Shown piece after piece: positions 50,579 through 63,362 of a stretch of DNA of 64,000 nucleotides. A program made the translations under genes and the position numbers. How positions within the stretch are numbered: the stretch's first letter is position 1; each line of letters starts with the position of its first letter. Source of the DNA: Phaseolus vulgaris (taxonomy: Eukaryota; Streptophyta; Magnoliopsida; Fabales; Fabaceae); the NCBI RefSeq assembly GCF_000499845.2, contig NC_023758.2, positions 2,526,811-2,590,810 on the forward strand, in the 5' to 3' direction. The notes under the pieces were generated by a model that saw nothing but the letters and a program-made list of their open reading frames with translations, made no database searches and was not told the DNA's origin.

Positions 50579-53536
50579 AATCTTCAACTACTTATAAGAA
50601 TTTCTCCTTACACTAACACAAACTTTAGTCTTTCACCTTCAGTTTTCAAACACGACTTCTATAAAAAAAAATCAGTTCACGAACTCGACTTACTTAATTT
50701 TGTAATATTTTTTTTTAAATTATCCATTTTTATAAAAAGTGAGAAAAAATACAGTTATTTATTAAATTTGCCTATTATTCCAGTGATAATGTAATTAACA
50801 CCAACTTAATTTAAACTGATTTCAACACTCAATTTTTTTTATCTAAAAAACAAATAAAATAAAATAGAGTATTTTAAACCAAAAGTAATAAAAAATCAAT
50901 AAATATGAAACAAGGTAATTCAACTCGTATAAAAAAATTCAAACTTTTTTTTATCAAAGATTTAAATCCTAAAACTTCTTTACCCAAATCCAAACCACTC
51001 CGCTATAATATATGCATGGTTGGACCAAGACTATGTAAGTTTAAATTCACAAACATATACATATTCTTGGTAAGAAACCAATAGCCCCATGTTTTCCTAA
51101 ATAATAATAGGAAAAACAGTACAGAATGGTCAATTGATAATTGATGAGACACCCACAATAATCTTGCTCTTGAAGATCAACTGGTGATGCCTTTTGTTAG
51201 AAAAGAAATCATTGTTCTCATACATTGAAGCGATCTAACCATATATTGAATATCTCATCAGTTAATCTTTTAAGTTTTCCTTGAGAATTTTGAAGTCAAA
51301 TACTATTTAACCAAAGTGAAATTAATTGCAGTAAACTAAGTGAATCAGACAGCTCCATGAGATCTGTGCTCTTTAGTGAAGCCGAATGTGTAACTATCTA
51401 ACTAACTACTGCCACACATTTAATCGTAAATCACAAAACTTTACTAATATTACATATAAAGAAAAAATTCATGTGAAATCACATGTAGTTGAATACTAAA
51501 AAAGCATAATCGATCGTTGCAGCAGAACAACCTTGACAAAATCAATAGGACGTGTAGAAGCCTCTCTTTTGGTTGGTAATACACTGTGTTTCTCAAACAA
51601 CAAGAAAGATATTAGGTGAGAAGTGTTTGTTGCTTTGCAAGTGCTTGTTTTGATTTTTACGGAAGAAACGTGTGGCTTCTGTTTTACATACTGCAACAAA
51701 TTCCGGTTGATCTATTCTATCCACACCAATTATAACAGAAATGGAATTGACTTGCTTGTAGGTCTGCAGAAATATGATCCAAACACTTCCAATCTAGAAA
51801 TATAGTACTGTTTCAGCTTTCCAGAAATTTCTGAAATTTGGTTTGCACAAGCAACTAATGCTTTGTGTTTTGGTTTAACACAATTGGAAACTGTATAATT
51901 AAAAAATTTGATTGATCATATGTTCAGTGTTTTCTCATAGACACATTAAAATTTTTTTTACAAGACATAATTGTGCATTGTGACTCCCTTTTGCATGAAT
52001 TTATAACTTTCTTTACAGCTAATTAAATAATCAGTCATTATAGAATATACATTTTTTATAGCCAATTACTCTATAATTATTAGAACACCTACCATTTTAA
52101 AGTATTGATTGCATTAAGATAAGCTGTCAATTCCCTTTAGTTACAAGCTGTTATAAATTGAAATTATTCTGTTAATGAGATTTGAAAAAATCCATAGTAG
52201 TCAAAACTAATAATCTAATTGGAAGATTAATTAAGGACAATAAATTTTTTAGAAAAGGTGATGGAAGGCCTTTCCTTTCTTCTGTCTATCACAATGGGAA
52301 TTAAGTGCAATTTTACATTCAGCTACCTTTCAAAAAGGATCATTTTTATCACCATTTAATTTTGAATGAGTTTACCAAAATATTATTTCTAGTTACAAGT
52401 TTTCTTACTATTTCAGTTTTTATTGTCTTGTAAAGACTTGATGCAAGATGTTTTCAAAAATCTCAACATTCATTTTTACTTAGCGGGAAAAGAAGAGTTT
52501 GGTCACTATGTCAGACTTTTCAATTTCAGAGACTCCATAACTTGCATTGGACTTTAAATTCCCTTATTGGTAGATGACCTGTGGTCCCATTGTGAATTTA
52601 AGGCTCACACACAATTTGTATGTTTTTCTGAACATGCATGATTGAGATATCCTGTCCTGCATTACAACAATAATTTAGTAACATTCATTACAATAATTAG
52701 AAGGGTACATAAGTGGACAATATGCAATGTAATAAGATTCATTCAGCTCCATTATAAATATGAGCACTGAGGTTGCTCTCAAGAGTCTCTGAAGGATGTC
52801 TCTTGTGAGCACTGAGAGGACTGGTATGAAGAACAAGATCTATTTATGTTCATGTGGAAATTTGCATTTGGAAAGTGAAAATTTACATTTTCTTTTAGTA
52901 AATACTGAAGGAACAAGTGTTTAGACTTTCAAGGGAAAATGTCTAGGAAGATAATTCTAGTCACATGGCTCACATCTTTAAACATTTATCAGTGATTGGT
53001 GTCATTCGATTCAATGGGAGTCTCCACTACCACACCTTTTCATGTTTGAAAGAGCGCTCAGTTTCTTAGTCCAAGGAATAGAAATAAAATCAACAATTGT
53101 ACAAGGACAATTGGTAGGTTTGACATTTCATGATCTTAAAGTGAAAAACAAAAAGGAAAAGTTATTATTCATGATTAACTAGATCAAGTCCTGTGAAACT
53201 AAGCTACAAACCTTAAATAATGTAGTACATATGTATGGGGAAAAAATCATGCAAAACAATCTGCTATACACTTATACAATAGATACCATATTAAGGTTAC
53301 ACCTAATTAATAGCTAACTCGAAACTACCTTTCTCATATCTTTTCCTGTCCTTCTTCCACAATGCAAAATAAGACAGATGGAGGAATAACTGAGAAATAT
53401 AAGAGGGGAAAAATGTTTTCTTTTGATTATATATATAATATAATGTGATAAAGCATCTTCCTATATATTACTATTATTATTATTATCATTATTATTATTA
53501 TTATTATCATTATGTGAAGTAGTACTGTATTGAAGT
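50579..53536. other. Intergenic DNA, including the 3' flank of the BLH gene
   Basis: AT-rich, no gene seen. The last few hundred bases before 53536 should include the BLH 3'UTR on the minus strand. An ATT/ATC microsatellite (53470-53513) lies just beyond the stop codon and is probably inside that UTR. Confidence 0.5.
53470..53513. repeat. (ATT)n/(ATC) microsatellite in the presumed BLH 3'UTR
   Basis: Imperfect ATT run with two ATC interruptions, starting about 24 bp downstream of the BLH stop codon. Confidence 0.85.
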
Positions 53537-56500
53537 TTAAATGGCTCCAAAGTCTCTAACAGAGAAAGGAGTTTTCTCTGGCATGTTCCCGGCATGGCGA
53601 AGCCCTAGGGTGAGTGACACGTCACCAACTGCGGTCCCAAATCTAATGAGTGTGGATCCAATGTCAGCACTTGCAGATGTGGTCCCAAAATCTGCTGTGA
53701 CCAAGCGACACGTGTCATCAGTGGCCATTAATCTGTGTGGGGGCAGATCTGAGTCGAGGCACTGTGATCCGGGTGGTGCAATCTCAGAGGTGGTGGCGCT
53801 GACGGAGGCCATGATAGTGGTGGAGGTGGTGGTGGACTGCTTTCCTTGGTTTTCCGAGAAGCCTTGTCTATTCATTGCAACAAGTGATGAGTCGCTTTCG
53901 GTAGCATTGATATTGGATTTTTTCCCTGTTGGCTTTGTTGTGGTAATTGTTGGTGGTGCAGCTGTTGTTGCTGTTGATGTTGTAGCTGCTCCTGGCGTGC
54001 TTGGAGTTTGTGCTTGGTTCCCACTGGTATTGCTGTTGTTGCTTTGGTTATTTTCTCTCTCTTCTGTATTCTCTGCTTCTTTAAGTTCTTGTTGGTACAT
54101 CTCTTCTACCATGGGTTTCCACAACCGAACCCTGGCATTAATGAACCAGTTTGATACCTGAAACAAACACATTCCACCCATCAATCTCCGCGTATATAAA
54201 CACATCAAGCACCATTCAGAAAATCTTAAAAATATGATTAAAGGGTCGAAGAAGAAGGTACTTAAAACTCTAGTATTTGTTATATCAAAGCAATGATCTA
54301 TATTATCTCATAGGTGAGCCAACAGTGGAACATGTATAACATAGTGTAAACTAATATGCATGAATGCCTACACATGAGATTTAGACTCAGGACTTCATAA
54401 CAATAGCTGAAATCCTTATTGTTGACCTTCACTGTGTGTTTTCACCCTAAACTATATTATTATCATACAAAAAGAAAAAGGACACACAAGAGCTTCCTTT
54501 TTTCTGGCTCATTGTTGTCTGCCCCTTTGTGATAAAGTGTGATTAGACTTGGAGGTATCTTCTCTGCGGTGTAACACAAAGGACATCAAAGATGACAGAT
54601 TTAAAATGATTATATGTGATTAGTTACACAACAGATGAAACTATTCGGCACCAGTTTCTTCTAAGAAGGGACAGTGTTTTAGTTGTATGAGTCTGACTCT
54701 CCTCATTTCCCTGACGACTATGGGGTATAGGGGCATATAGGGTGTAGTTGGATTATATATATGAAAGGCACGAGAAATTAACTGCCATATTTTTTTTTTC
54801 TCCAGCCCTTAGCTAGCACCTTGGTTTGCTACAGATCTAATTTAGGAGAAGGTGAAATAAAAATAAGACAGAAGAAAAAGCATTTAACATTCTTGCTTCA
54901 CTAATAAAAAAGTTAGAAGCTAAACAAAAAAAATACAAGTTATGTTATAAACACTTAATATCCTTGTAATAAAATGATAATTAAGTTATGTCAAATAAAT
55001 AAATTTGGTCTTTCAATAAAAAATCATTTTTCTCTACCCAGTTTCTCTCAACCACTCATCTGTCATTTACCCAACAAAGGTTAATTACAAGTTTTCACAT
55101 ATTACATTTTATATATCATGCAACAAGACTATTGATTATGGATTATCATGAAAAAACAAACAATAATATTCAATGACAAAACATAGTTCTTTTAAGTGTT
55201 TTTATATCATTATTCCATCAAAATCTAGAGTTCACATAATATAGATAGAAACAAGTTTTCATTGCAGATCAACATAGACTATTGACACAAAACTTCAATT
55301 TTAATTGATTAATAACACTAAAGATAATTATAAAAATGTATCTAGGTATTGTCTTGTACAGAAATAATATAAAAAAAAGTTAGGATAAAGTAGGAATAGA
55401 AAACCAAATATTAGAAATAATTCATTTTTTTATTTCAATGCATGGATAGAATAAATATGAAGAGGGGCAATTTTGCTTTCTGTTCATTGGGTTGAGAGTG
55501 AAAAATTTATATTTGCTAACAGAGAAAAATGCATCAATGATAATACGAAACACAAAATTTAGATAGATTTATATACTACTGAAAATAAGCGCGTTTATAT
55601 ACAATAATGTCTATACTTTTATAATAAAATACAAAATTTAAAACATACAATATAAATAACTTTATAAGAACAGTTAATTAAGGAATTGTGTAGTTATTTT
55701 TTGCTTTAAATATTATATAATTATGTGTCTTATCAAATAATGATATCCTATTTTAATTTAATAAAATTTAAAATTATCTAATTTAAAATAAAAAAATTAT
55801 AAAATATTATCTACTGTATAATTATATAAATTTAAGTAAAAGTAAAATTGTTTAGTTAAAAACACTTATAAAGGGTGTATCTTGATATAAAAATATCATA
55901 ATAGTTTTTTTTTTTATCAACAAAAATATAATAATATTATCCCTCAATATCTATCTATTATCTATATCTAGAGAGAGAGAAGTTAGTGGAGGAAGTTCCA
56001 TAAACAAGAAACATGGCATTAGCAGAGACATTAAGATCTCCAAAATATACATTACATTTATTCTTCCATATTTATGGTTTCTATGCTATGTAGTTGGGAG
56101 GAACAGTTTGACAAGAGAGAGAAAGGAGTAATGAGAAGAGAGTAAGATAATTGAAGACAACAAATTTATTTCTAACTCTCATTGATTCTGTACTTACTTC
56201 TGCTCATTTAATTTCAGAATTAATTATGTCCTGGTGTAAAAGATTCCAATACTAAATTGAAACTAGACAGAAAGATAAGTATTTCTTCAGATAAGAAAGC
56301 AAAGTTTTTGACATGAGAACAAAAAGAGAAAGAGAAAAGGTGACATTAAACAAAATAAAACCAGCATTGTCTAGAGTGAGACAGAAAAAAACCAGAGAAA
56401 CAAAACTCAAAAACATGTAAGTTGCATCTGAACTCTGTGCTGGTCCCTCTTCTTTTCCATTCATTGTTTTCTTTTTTCTTTTTTCTTTTTCACTTAGTCT

Positions 56501-59006
56501 TGTTAATGTGGTCAGTTTGAGTCTTACTCAGTATTAGTTAATTAAGATTGTTTATAAATTGCAGAGATTAAAGTTAAAAAAGAAATGAATGAACCTGATT
56601 TCGCGATAGGCCAGTCTGTCGTGCCAACAGATGCTTATCTGCATCGCTTGGATACCTGAGAAAGAGACCAGAAAATGACATCAGAGTCCCTGCCTTAACT
56701 GTGTAAAGGGACACGGAGCTTTCTGTACACCTAGCTGAGTTTGAAACCTTTCTTTCTTTCCCTTCGTGGGCGTGAGAATCTAAGAGAAAGAAAGAAAGAT
56801 CTATGTCCTAGCTGCCATGGCAGAAGTAAAGCAGATTACTGGACACACTGATCACTGTCTCTACTTTATCCCCTCCCCAACCCTTCCACTTAATCTGTAA
56901 TCTAATTAGGTATTCAACAATATCAGAAAAAAAAAAAAAAAAAAAAGATACCAAGAAATTCATCGTAGTTAAAGCAGTGATGTGCTGTATGCATCTTTCG
57001 ACCTTTTTGCTGGCGAGACAACATCCAAGGACGCTGCAGTTTTACTGCATTACTGTTCATCTATACGATCGTAGGGCACATAAATAATGGCTTTTAGATT
57101 CTCTCTTTCCTTCCTTTCTTTGTCTCTTTATTATCTTTTAATAAACACAAACCCAGCTGCTTTTCCCTCTTCTTAATTATCACAGTATATTCTGTACAGG
57201 CTCTTATCTTCAACTCTCAAGGACCATTATTATATATCACTACGCATTACATCACAGTGTTTATTTTATCTTATTAATTACTCAAAATATATTTCAGTTG
57301 TTCATTTCTTCAGTTGTACCAACACAATCTTTAGGTGAAGATTGTACAAGCACACATGAGCGAAGAAGTAATTAAACGTGAAAGTAATAGGCAAATATGA
57401 TTGTGGTGTTATGATAAGTAATAAGAATGGAGAGAGAAAAGAGGAGAAGGAAGCAAAACTTACGGATGGAGAAAATGTTCGAAAAGCCAAGCTCTCAAAA
57501 TGTTGACAGATCTTTCAGGCAAGCCTCTCTGGGGTCGCCAAGCTTCTTGTTCCATCATCCCCATCTGGTGGAAGGCTCTCTGCTGTCTTAGGCTTTGCTC
57601 TAGCACCTTAAGCCTTGGGGTCTCACCCTTGGTCAAACCTGAGGCCCCCGCCCCCTCTTTCTCTCCTAGTAGCTCACAACTTTGCTTCAGCTGCGCTGTT
57701 ATTGCGTCCTTCAGACACCGAAAATGCCGAGACATTGCTTTCTGCGCCAGTGCTGTGTATGGAACTGCCGCACCAAAACCCATCATCAGGTCAAATGAGT
57801 TCACCACCATTTGCATCTGCTCGCAGTAATGGTTGTATCTCCTATCCATCTGAAAAAACAAACCCTTTACTAATTTGCCACGTCAAATATTCACAACCTT
57901 GCATATTAATGAATGAATGAACATATCAAAAGCTAAAAATAAGAAACGAAAAGGGTGGAAGATGCGTTCATGCATGCTCTCATTTACTCATTCATTGTGA
58001 GGTTTGTGAAAAGCTATATGAACCTACTTTAGCATTAATAAGGGAAAGCAACTCATGTGAAATAAATGTGGATAATTATTAGTTAGATAAAAGGGCACTA
58101 ACCCATGCAAATAGTGAAAGACCAACACCCAAATTAATTATTGATTAGTTTATATTGTTAAATGAATGGACTAGACAGGGTGAAAGAAGTCTTCTAACTA
58201 AGTATTTATATTTGGTTGATTTTTGTTTGAGAAAGAGTAGAACAATAAAAAAATAAATCCCAGCCATCTAAGGAATAATAGGGATGCGATGAAATATTGA
58301 TTAACAAGGATATGAAGAATATCTCTTCGGTTTCTTTTGGAAGTAACCTTCTCCAATTCATAGTCTTGTGCACATAAATAAATAAAATAAAAAATAGTAA
58401 AGGCAGAATTTGATTTATATAAGAAAAGGAAAAAAAAAACTGTGAATTTCTTCCGGTCAACTTAGACATGAAAAAAATGGCTTTCACTGCAATATTTCCA
58501 TGATATGACATTGATAACAACTTGGTACGTAATAGATATGGTGAGTGAGTGGTTTCTTCCTTGTGTTGGGGTCTATTACTAATGAGAAGGGACGTCGCTT
58601 CCTGATGGACGTATTCTCCTAATGGTCAGTCTCATGGTTTGCACCAAACCAAGAAAGCAAGTAAAATAATGTAAAGTGATCCCACCAATCAAATTGAAGG
58701 ATTAAAAAACCGATTTTGTATTAATTAAAATAAGGAACACTTACCTACCAACCGATCCTATGAAATGGAACCCTATTATACCAGCCGGCCTTTTCCTTTT
58801 TCTACTTTCTCTTAAACAAAAGTAGAAAATAATTAAAAGATACCGGCCGGAGAGGAGAAGCGTGTTCTTTATAATCCCCTTGTTAATTTGGAAGACAAAT
58901 AATGCACTATTAATTAATGGATTAAATTAAGCAAATAATTTAGAAGGAAAAGATATTGGGGGACCTTGACTCTTGATGGGGAGAGAAGGCGAAAGGAGAA
59001 CAACTG

Positions 59007-59037
<31 letters not shown>

Positions 59038-60181
59038 TTAGAATACATGCCTCGTCCAGCATTGATAGAAGTTTGACCTTCCTTCTCTGATGCTCAATCC
59101 TATCAGCAGCTGACAGAGGAGGAGGAGGCGGAGGAATAGCAGCATCTTTTGAGGAAGGAGAAGAACCACCACCATCGGGATTTGAATTAGGGTTTGAATT
59201 CTGCCTATTCAACTTGCTCTTCTTAAACTGACCCCTCCCAACACTGCAAAACTCTTCAAGCAACTCCTGTGCAGCCTTCACATACTTTGTATTTCTCAGA
59301 ACATTAACTACACCTAACGAGGATGACCCGAACCCAACATGTCCCTGCTGGTTGTTGTCGTGTCCTATCACCCCTTGCAAATGCAATGCTTGTTGATGAC
59401 TGTTGTTCTTGTACGGAAATTGAACTGTGGAAGAAGAAGAACCACCAGCTCCAACACCACCACCACCTTGTTGATGATTGTAAAATAGAAAACCACTATC
59501 CCCCATCCTCAATTCCTCGGCTTTCGCTGCTTCCAGTGAAGAAGACAACGACAGCGAAAGACCTTGCCCTTCCATCACGCCTCCTTGTTGATGAGCACTC
59601 TCGGGAACCCATGTGAATTGTCCAAAAGACCCTCCCACGGCCGAACCAGTGAAGCCTTGGAGGGAATTGGAAGAAGGATTGGGAAGCAACATGTGGAGTG
59701 TTGAAGAAGGAGTGGCGTGGGTTTGAGGAGGGGAAGGCGACCTCGTTTGAGGGTTCATCAGAAAAAGCTGCATGGCAGCTGCTGAGTCAGCATTAATGCT
59801 TGAAATCTGGTGCTGTGGTTGATGCTGGTTGTTATTCACACCGTTTTGGTTCTTCGAATCCCCCAATCCACCCATCATCATATTCACCCCTTGTCTGTTT
59901 CCGTACCACTCTCCAACTTGCCTCGCCGCCCTAAACGTGGCCGTCACAGGCTGCTGCTCCAGCAATTCCGCCGCAGCCGTAGGCGGAAAATTGAACATCT
60001 CCGACAACATCCCGGCAGTCTCGTACACCGGTTCCTCTTCCTCTATCCCTACCAATGGCGCTGCCCCGAACTCTCCTTGTAACCTTACTTTGTCCCTCCG
60101 GATCTGCTGCTGTGGACTCACCCTTCCTCTCTCCAACCCATTCGGGAAACTGAAGATTCCTGGTTGAAAATCTTGGGACAT
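53537..60181 (-). CDS. BLH2: BEL1-like homeodomain transcription factor, BLH2/BLH4 (SAW1/SAW2) type
   Basis: Four exons on the minus strand: 60181-59051, 57849-57464, 56655-56595 and 54157-53537, joining in frame to 732 aa. Exon 1 has an S-Q-D-F-Q-P-G-I-F start, [12 protein letters not shown], a first ZIBEL-like G-L-S-L-S-L-S-S and the SKY box (about 290-320). Exon 2 carries the BELL domain from residue 378 and the homeodomain start. The 61 nt exon 3 and the start of exon 4 complete the TALE homeodomain (P-Y-P-S-D loop insert, W-F-I-N-A-R). The C-terminus has the ZIBEL motif V-S-L-T-L-G-L-R-H. These proteins pair with KNOX partners in the nucleus; Arabidopsis SAW1/SAW2 limit KNOX expression in leaf margins. 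Assignment to BLH2 rather than BLH4 is tentative. Intron 1 uses a GC donor. Confidence 0.93.
54158..56594 (-). other. Intron 3 of the BLH gene
   Basis: 2437 bp, splitting the homeodomain after ...S-R-N-Q. Donor CAG|GTTCAT, acceptor TTTCAG. AT-rich; no nested gene recognised. Confidence 0.8.
56927..56946. repeat. A20 homopolymer in BLH intron 2
   Basis: Twenty consecutive A on the plus strand within the 808 bp intron 2. Prone to sequencing and length error. Confidence 0.9.
57850..59050 (-). other. GC-AG intron 1 of the BLH gene
   Basis: The exon ends GAG and the intron begins GCATGT; the acceptor is TTTTTTCAG followed by ATGGATAGG. This joins D-E to M-D-R-R-Y-N-H-Y, the conserved BELL start. 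The nearest GT (four bases on) would shift the frame and hit a stop, so the GC donor is the only simple solution. AG|GCATGT fits the GC-donor consensus well. (GAAA)n followed by GA repeats occupies 59006-59036 on the plus strand, just inside the donor. Confidence 0.8.
59006..59036. repeat. (GAAA)n/(GA)n microsatellite next to the BLH GC donor
   Basis: On the coding strand a CT-rich tract begins 14 nt after the GC donor. T/C-rich sequence just inside a 5' splice site can aid weak-donor recognition. Confidence 0.85.
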
Positions 60182-61060
60182 AGAATTGCAACAATTAATC
60201 CAAGATCGAAAAGAAAAGCAATGGTGTGTGGTACTAGTCTCCTCGATGAATGTGACGGTGTTCTAATTCCCATGTTAAAATCATCATCTTTATCTCTTTT
60301 AAACAACCAAACCCTCCTCTTCAGTAGCTTATTTTCTGTCCAATAGTTGAATTATTGATCAGTAATAAGAAGAATAATTAAACAAATCCAGAACATCCAG
60401 AAATACTATACATAAACAATTCAAAAAAGAGAAAGAGAGTGCTAAATTCTCCTCCTTATCATTTTCAACTTTGGTGGCATATCTGGTGGCGTGTGTGTGT
60501 GTATATATATATATGCACACATATGTGTACCTCTTAGAGTTGCAGGGTATGAAAAGATGTAAAGCACTCAGACATCCTCGGTGGTTTTGATAGCTTCTAC
60601 AGTTCCTTCTTTCTCTCACACACAAACGCGGTCACTCAAATTCTGTCTCTATGACTCTCGTCTCTTTCTCTCTTTTGTTGTTCTCGGAAGTAAGAGGTTT
60701 CCGCAATGAGTTCTCTAAAAAGAAACTGCGGGTTTCACAACAATATAAAACTAAAGATGGAGGGTTTGGGGGACTGATATCATACTTGTCTCAGATAAAC
60801 ACAGAGAGAGAAAGAGAGAGTGAAGAAGAGAGAGGAAAGAAAAGCTGTCGCTCTCACTCTTCTTTGGTCTTCACCTCTTCCTTTAGTTTTTTTTCCCCAC
60901 CAATAATGTCCTTTTATATATACTTTTTTAATCTTCTTATTCTTCTTCTATTTCACACCATTTTTTCATATTTATATCCATTGTTAATCAATTGCACACA
61001 CAACAACTATTCATCCACTCCAATGACCATACTAACCCTATCTTATATATACTGCTAAAC
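60182..61060 (-). promoter_or_regulatory. 5'UTR and proximal promoter region of the BLH gene
   Basis: On the coding strand the region has a GT/AT dinucleotide run (60491-60514) and a CT-rich block (complement of 60801-60842). The GAGAG content of the latter resembles sites bound by plant BPC/BBR factors, known regulators of homeobox genes. ATGs occur upstream of 60181, so upstream ORFs are possible. No transcription start can be fixed. Confidence 0.4.
60491..60514. repeat. (GT)n(AT)n microsatellite in the BLH leader region
   Basis: About six GT and six AT units in the presumed leader or proximal promoter. Confidence 0.85.
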
Positions 61061-61764
61061 CCATGTTTACTGCTATAAACCCATGTTTACTGCTAAACGA
61101 TAAGAGAGTAAGGATTTGTGTATATAATTTTTGTTCTGAAAAGGAAAAATACAGAAAGTCTAAGATGGAGGAGGAGCTTAGAAACTTATTAATGTTATGT
61201 GCAATCAAAATTGTGGTATTTTAAAAAGTTTTGATGACGTTAGCTTAGTTTTTATATAGGGTGTGATAAGAAGTATTGGGTTTTATTGTCATCTGAATAC
61301 GTCCTTTGGAAAGAAACGCAAACTACGGAATAAAATAAAGATAAGGTGAGTAGAAAGTCATCTCAGTGATCCAAACTACCACCATCTTTTTTTTTATATG
61401 TTGGAATGACCATAGTACCCTACATAATCATTGCCGATGGAGATGAGCCCCCTTAGTTGGTAAGGTTATGTAGGTCACATTAGGTGCTGCAAATTCATTA
61501 ATAGCCCTAGTGAAGTAAGACAGGAAAAATATAAGAGATTTTAGAAATAAGGAGTGCTACACGAAGTGGATCAATGGCACGTGCGAGTGGATGGGCAAAA
61601 CAGACAAGTTAGGTTTGTGTGGGATAAATAGGCTCTGAAAAGTACTCATAACTGCTTTAAGGTTTGGCACTGTCACAATGACCATGTTCCTTTTCCCTTT
61701 TCGTGTATCCTTTTTTTTTTACAGGTGTTTTTCATGTTTCACCTTCTTTTACTTATGATTAAGG
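61061..61764. other. Upstream intergenic DNA of the BLH gene
   Basis: No gene seen. A 19-base phrase containing CCCATGTTTACTGCTA is repeated in tandem near 61060-61095. Confidence 0.5.
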
Positions 61765-62490
61765 TTTAAATGTATTTTCATATTTCGTTATTATATTTAA
61801 GTCTAATCATTTTTATCACATGTTTATTGTTCTGTCCTACAAGTCTAATAGGGTTCTTGTCAAATTTAAATTTTTTCATTGAAATAAATATGTCTAAAAT
61901 TAATAATTTTTTATTCACACGAAACATTGCTAATTTGCTATCCAAATGTTTATATTTGATAGACAGTATTATAATAACAATATTAATTCAAAAAATATTG
62001 GTATATAAAGATTATTTTTTATATTCAATATTTAAAACTAATATTCGTCTTTATTATATATACCGTTGATGCTTTCTTTGTGTACATACATATTAAGTTC
62101 CAATTTGCTTGAAGGGTATAATAGGCTTTTAAATGTATTTTCATATTTCGTTATTATATTTAAGTCTAATCATTTTTATCACATGTTTATTGTTCTGTCC
62201 TACAAGTCTAATAGGGTTCTTGTCAAATTTAAATTTTTTCATTGAAATAAATATGTCTAAAATTAATAATTTTTTATTCACACGAAACATTGCTAATTTG
62301 CTATCCAAATGTTTATATTTGATAGACAGTATTATAATAACAATATTAATTCAAAAAATATTGGTATATAAAGATTATTTTTTATATTCAATATTTAAAA
62401 CTAATATTCGTCTTTATTATATATACCGTTGATGCTTTCTTTGTGTACATACATATTAAGTTCCAATTTGCTTGAAGGGTATAATAGGCT
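61765..62490. repeat. Perfect 363 bp tandem duplication
   Basis: Copies at 61765-62127 and 62128-62490 appear identical on direct reading. TTTAA sits at the start of each copy and again directly after the second. Both carry the same 99-codon open frame, which has no recognisable domain. The AT-rich content has no transposon signature. Confidence 0.92.
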
Positions 62491-63270
62491 TTTAATCATC
62501 ATTTGTTGTACATCGTATTGAATTAATTTAACTTGTAATTAAATATAATCTAACCACGTAGGGTTGGATTTCAGTTTAAAAATTTTAAAATCTAAAGCTA
62601 CTTTTCGATTTTTGTATTATATTTTTTTTAATTCGCATTCCATCAGAGAACTAAACTCCTTCTAACATTTTATAACAATAAATTATATATTCAGTTTTTA
62701 AAAAAATAAGAAACAAAAGAAACATAGTCTAAATTTTGCACTTGTTATGAGATTAACATGAGGAAGTAGGAGAGATGAAAAGTGAGGAAATAAGATTTTA
62801 TCCACACGTGACACTCAACCTTAATTAGTATGAATGTGAAGGTAACTCTTGGGACAATATTCATTTTCTTTGAATTCAAAGCATGTAGCAAAGCAGTACA
62901 CAACATGGTAGCAATCTTCTCAAATCTCATGCTACTGTGTGGTTCTTGTGGGCATATATTCTCGCATTAACTTCATGGCAGGACTTCAACCACTCAAGCT
63001 TGATTGAGTAGTGAGAAATTTTAACCATTGGATTAAAATATTTGGATGGTGACTGGGAAAGTAGCTAGCATATTGTTCACAATCTTATTTCCTCAAATCA
63101 CATAGATGGGTGCTTATGTGCATTCTATATGTTATATCCACATGAATATGAGTTCAAAAGAAAAATATTGATAAATACTTATTCAAATTGCTCAAAGCAT
63201 AAACAACAAGAAAAATCTTAAAAAATAATGTTATTTCAATGTCCCTGTCATAAAAAAGTCCAACTCAGCA
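62491..63270. other. AT-rich intergenic DNA
   Basis: No supported gene. Confidence 0.55.
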
Positions 63271-63279
63271 TCAGAGTAT

Positions 63280-63362
63280 CTCGCTCAAGCGAGCCCATTC
63301 TCACTTGAGCGAGAATGTTCCAGCACATTGGCCAAATTCAACGTTGTACTCGCCCAAGCGAG
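63280..63362. repeat. CTCGCTCAAGCGAG repeat cluster
   Basis: A CTCGCTCAAGCGAG phrase at 63280, its complement with one change (TCACTTGAGCGAG) at 63300-63312, and CTCGCCCAAGCGAG at 63349. This phrase is familiar from legume interspersed repeats, probably of retroelement origin. Confidence 0.5.

Noticed and set aside
53541..54161. 206-codon open frame on the plus strand opposite BLH exon 4
   Set aside because: It mirrors the coding exon on the minus strand; the valine-rich translation arises from the Thr/Ala-rich coding strand and has no domain.
61770..62432. Two identical 99-codon open frames
   Set aside because: They are copies within the 363 bp tandem duplication; AT-rich translation without a domain.
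63280..63362. CTCGCTCAAGCGAG phrases considered as a CRISPR-like array or regulatory palindrome
   Set aside because: Only three imperfect copies with irregular spacing in a plant nuclear genome; best read as part of an interspersed repeat.
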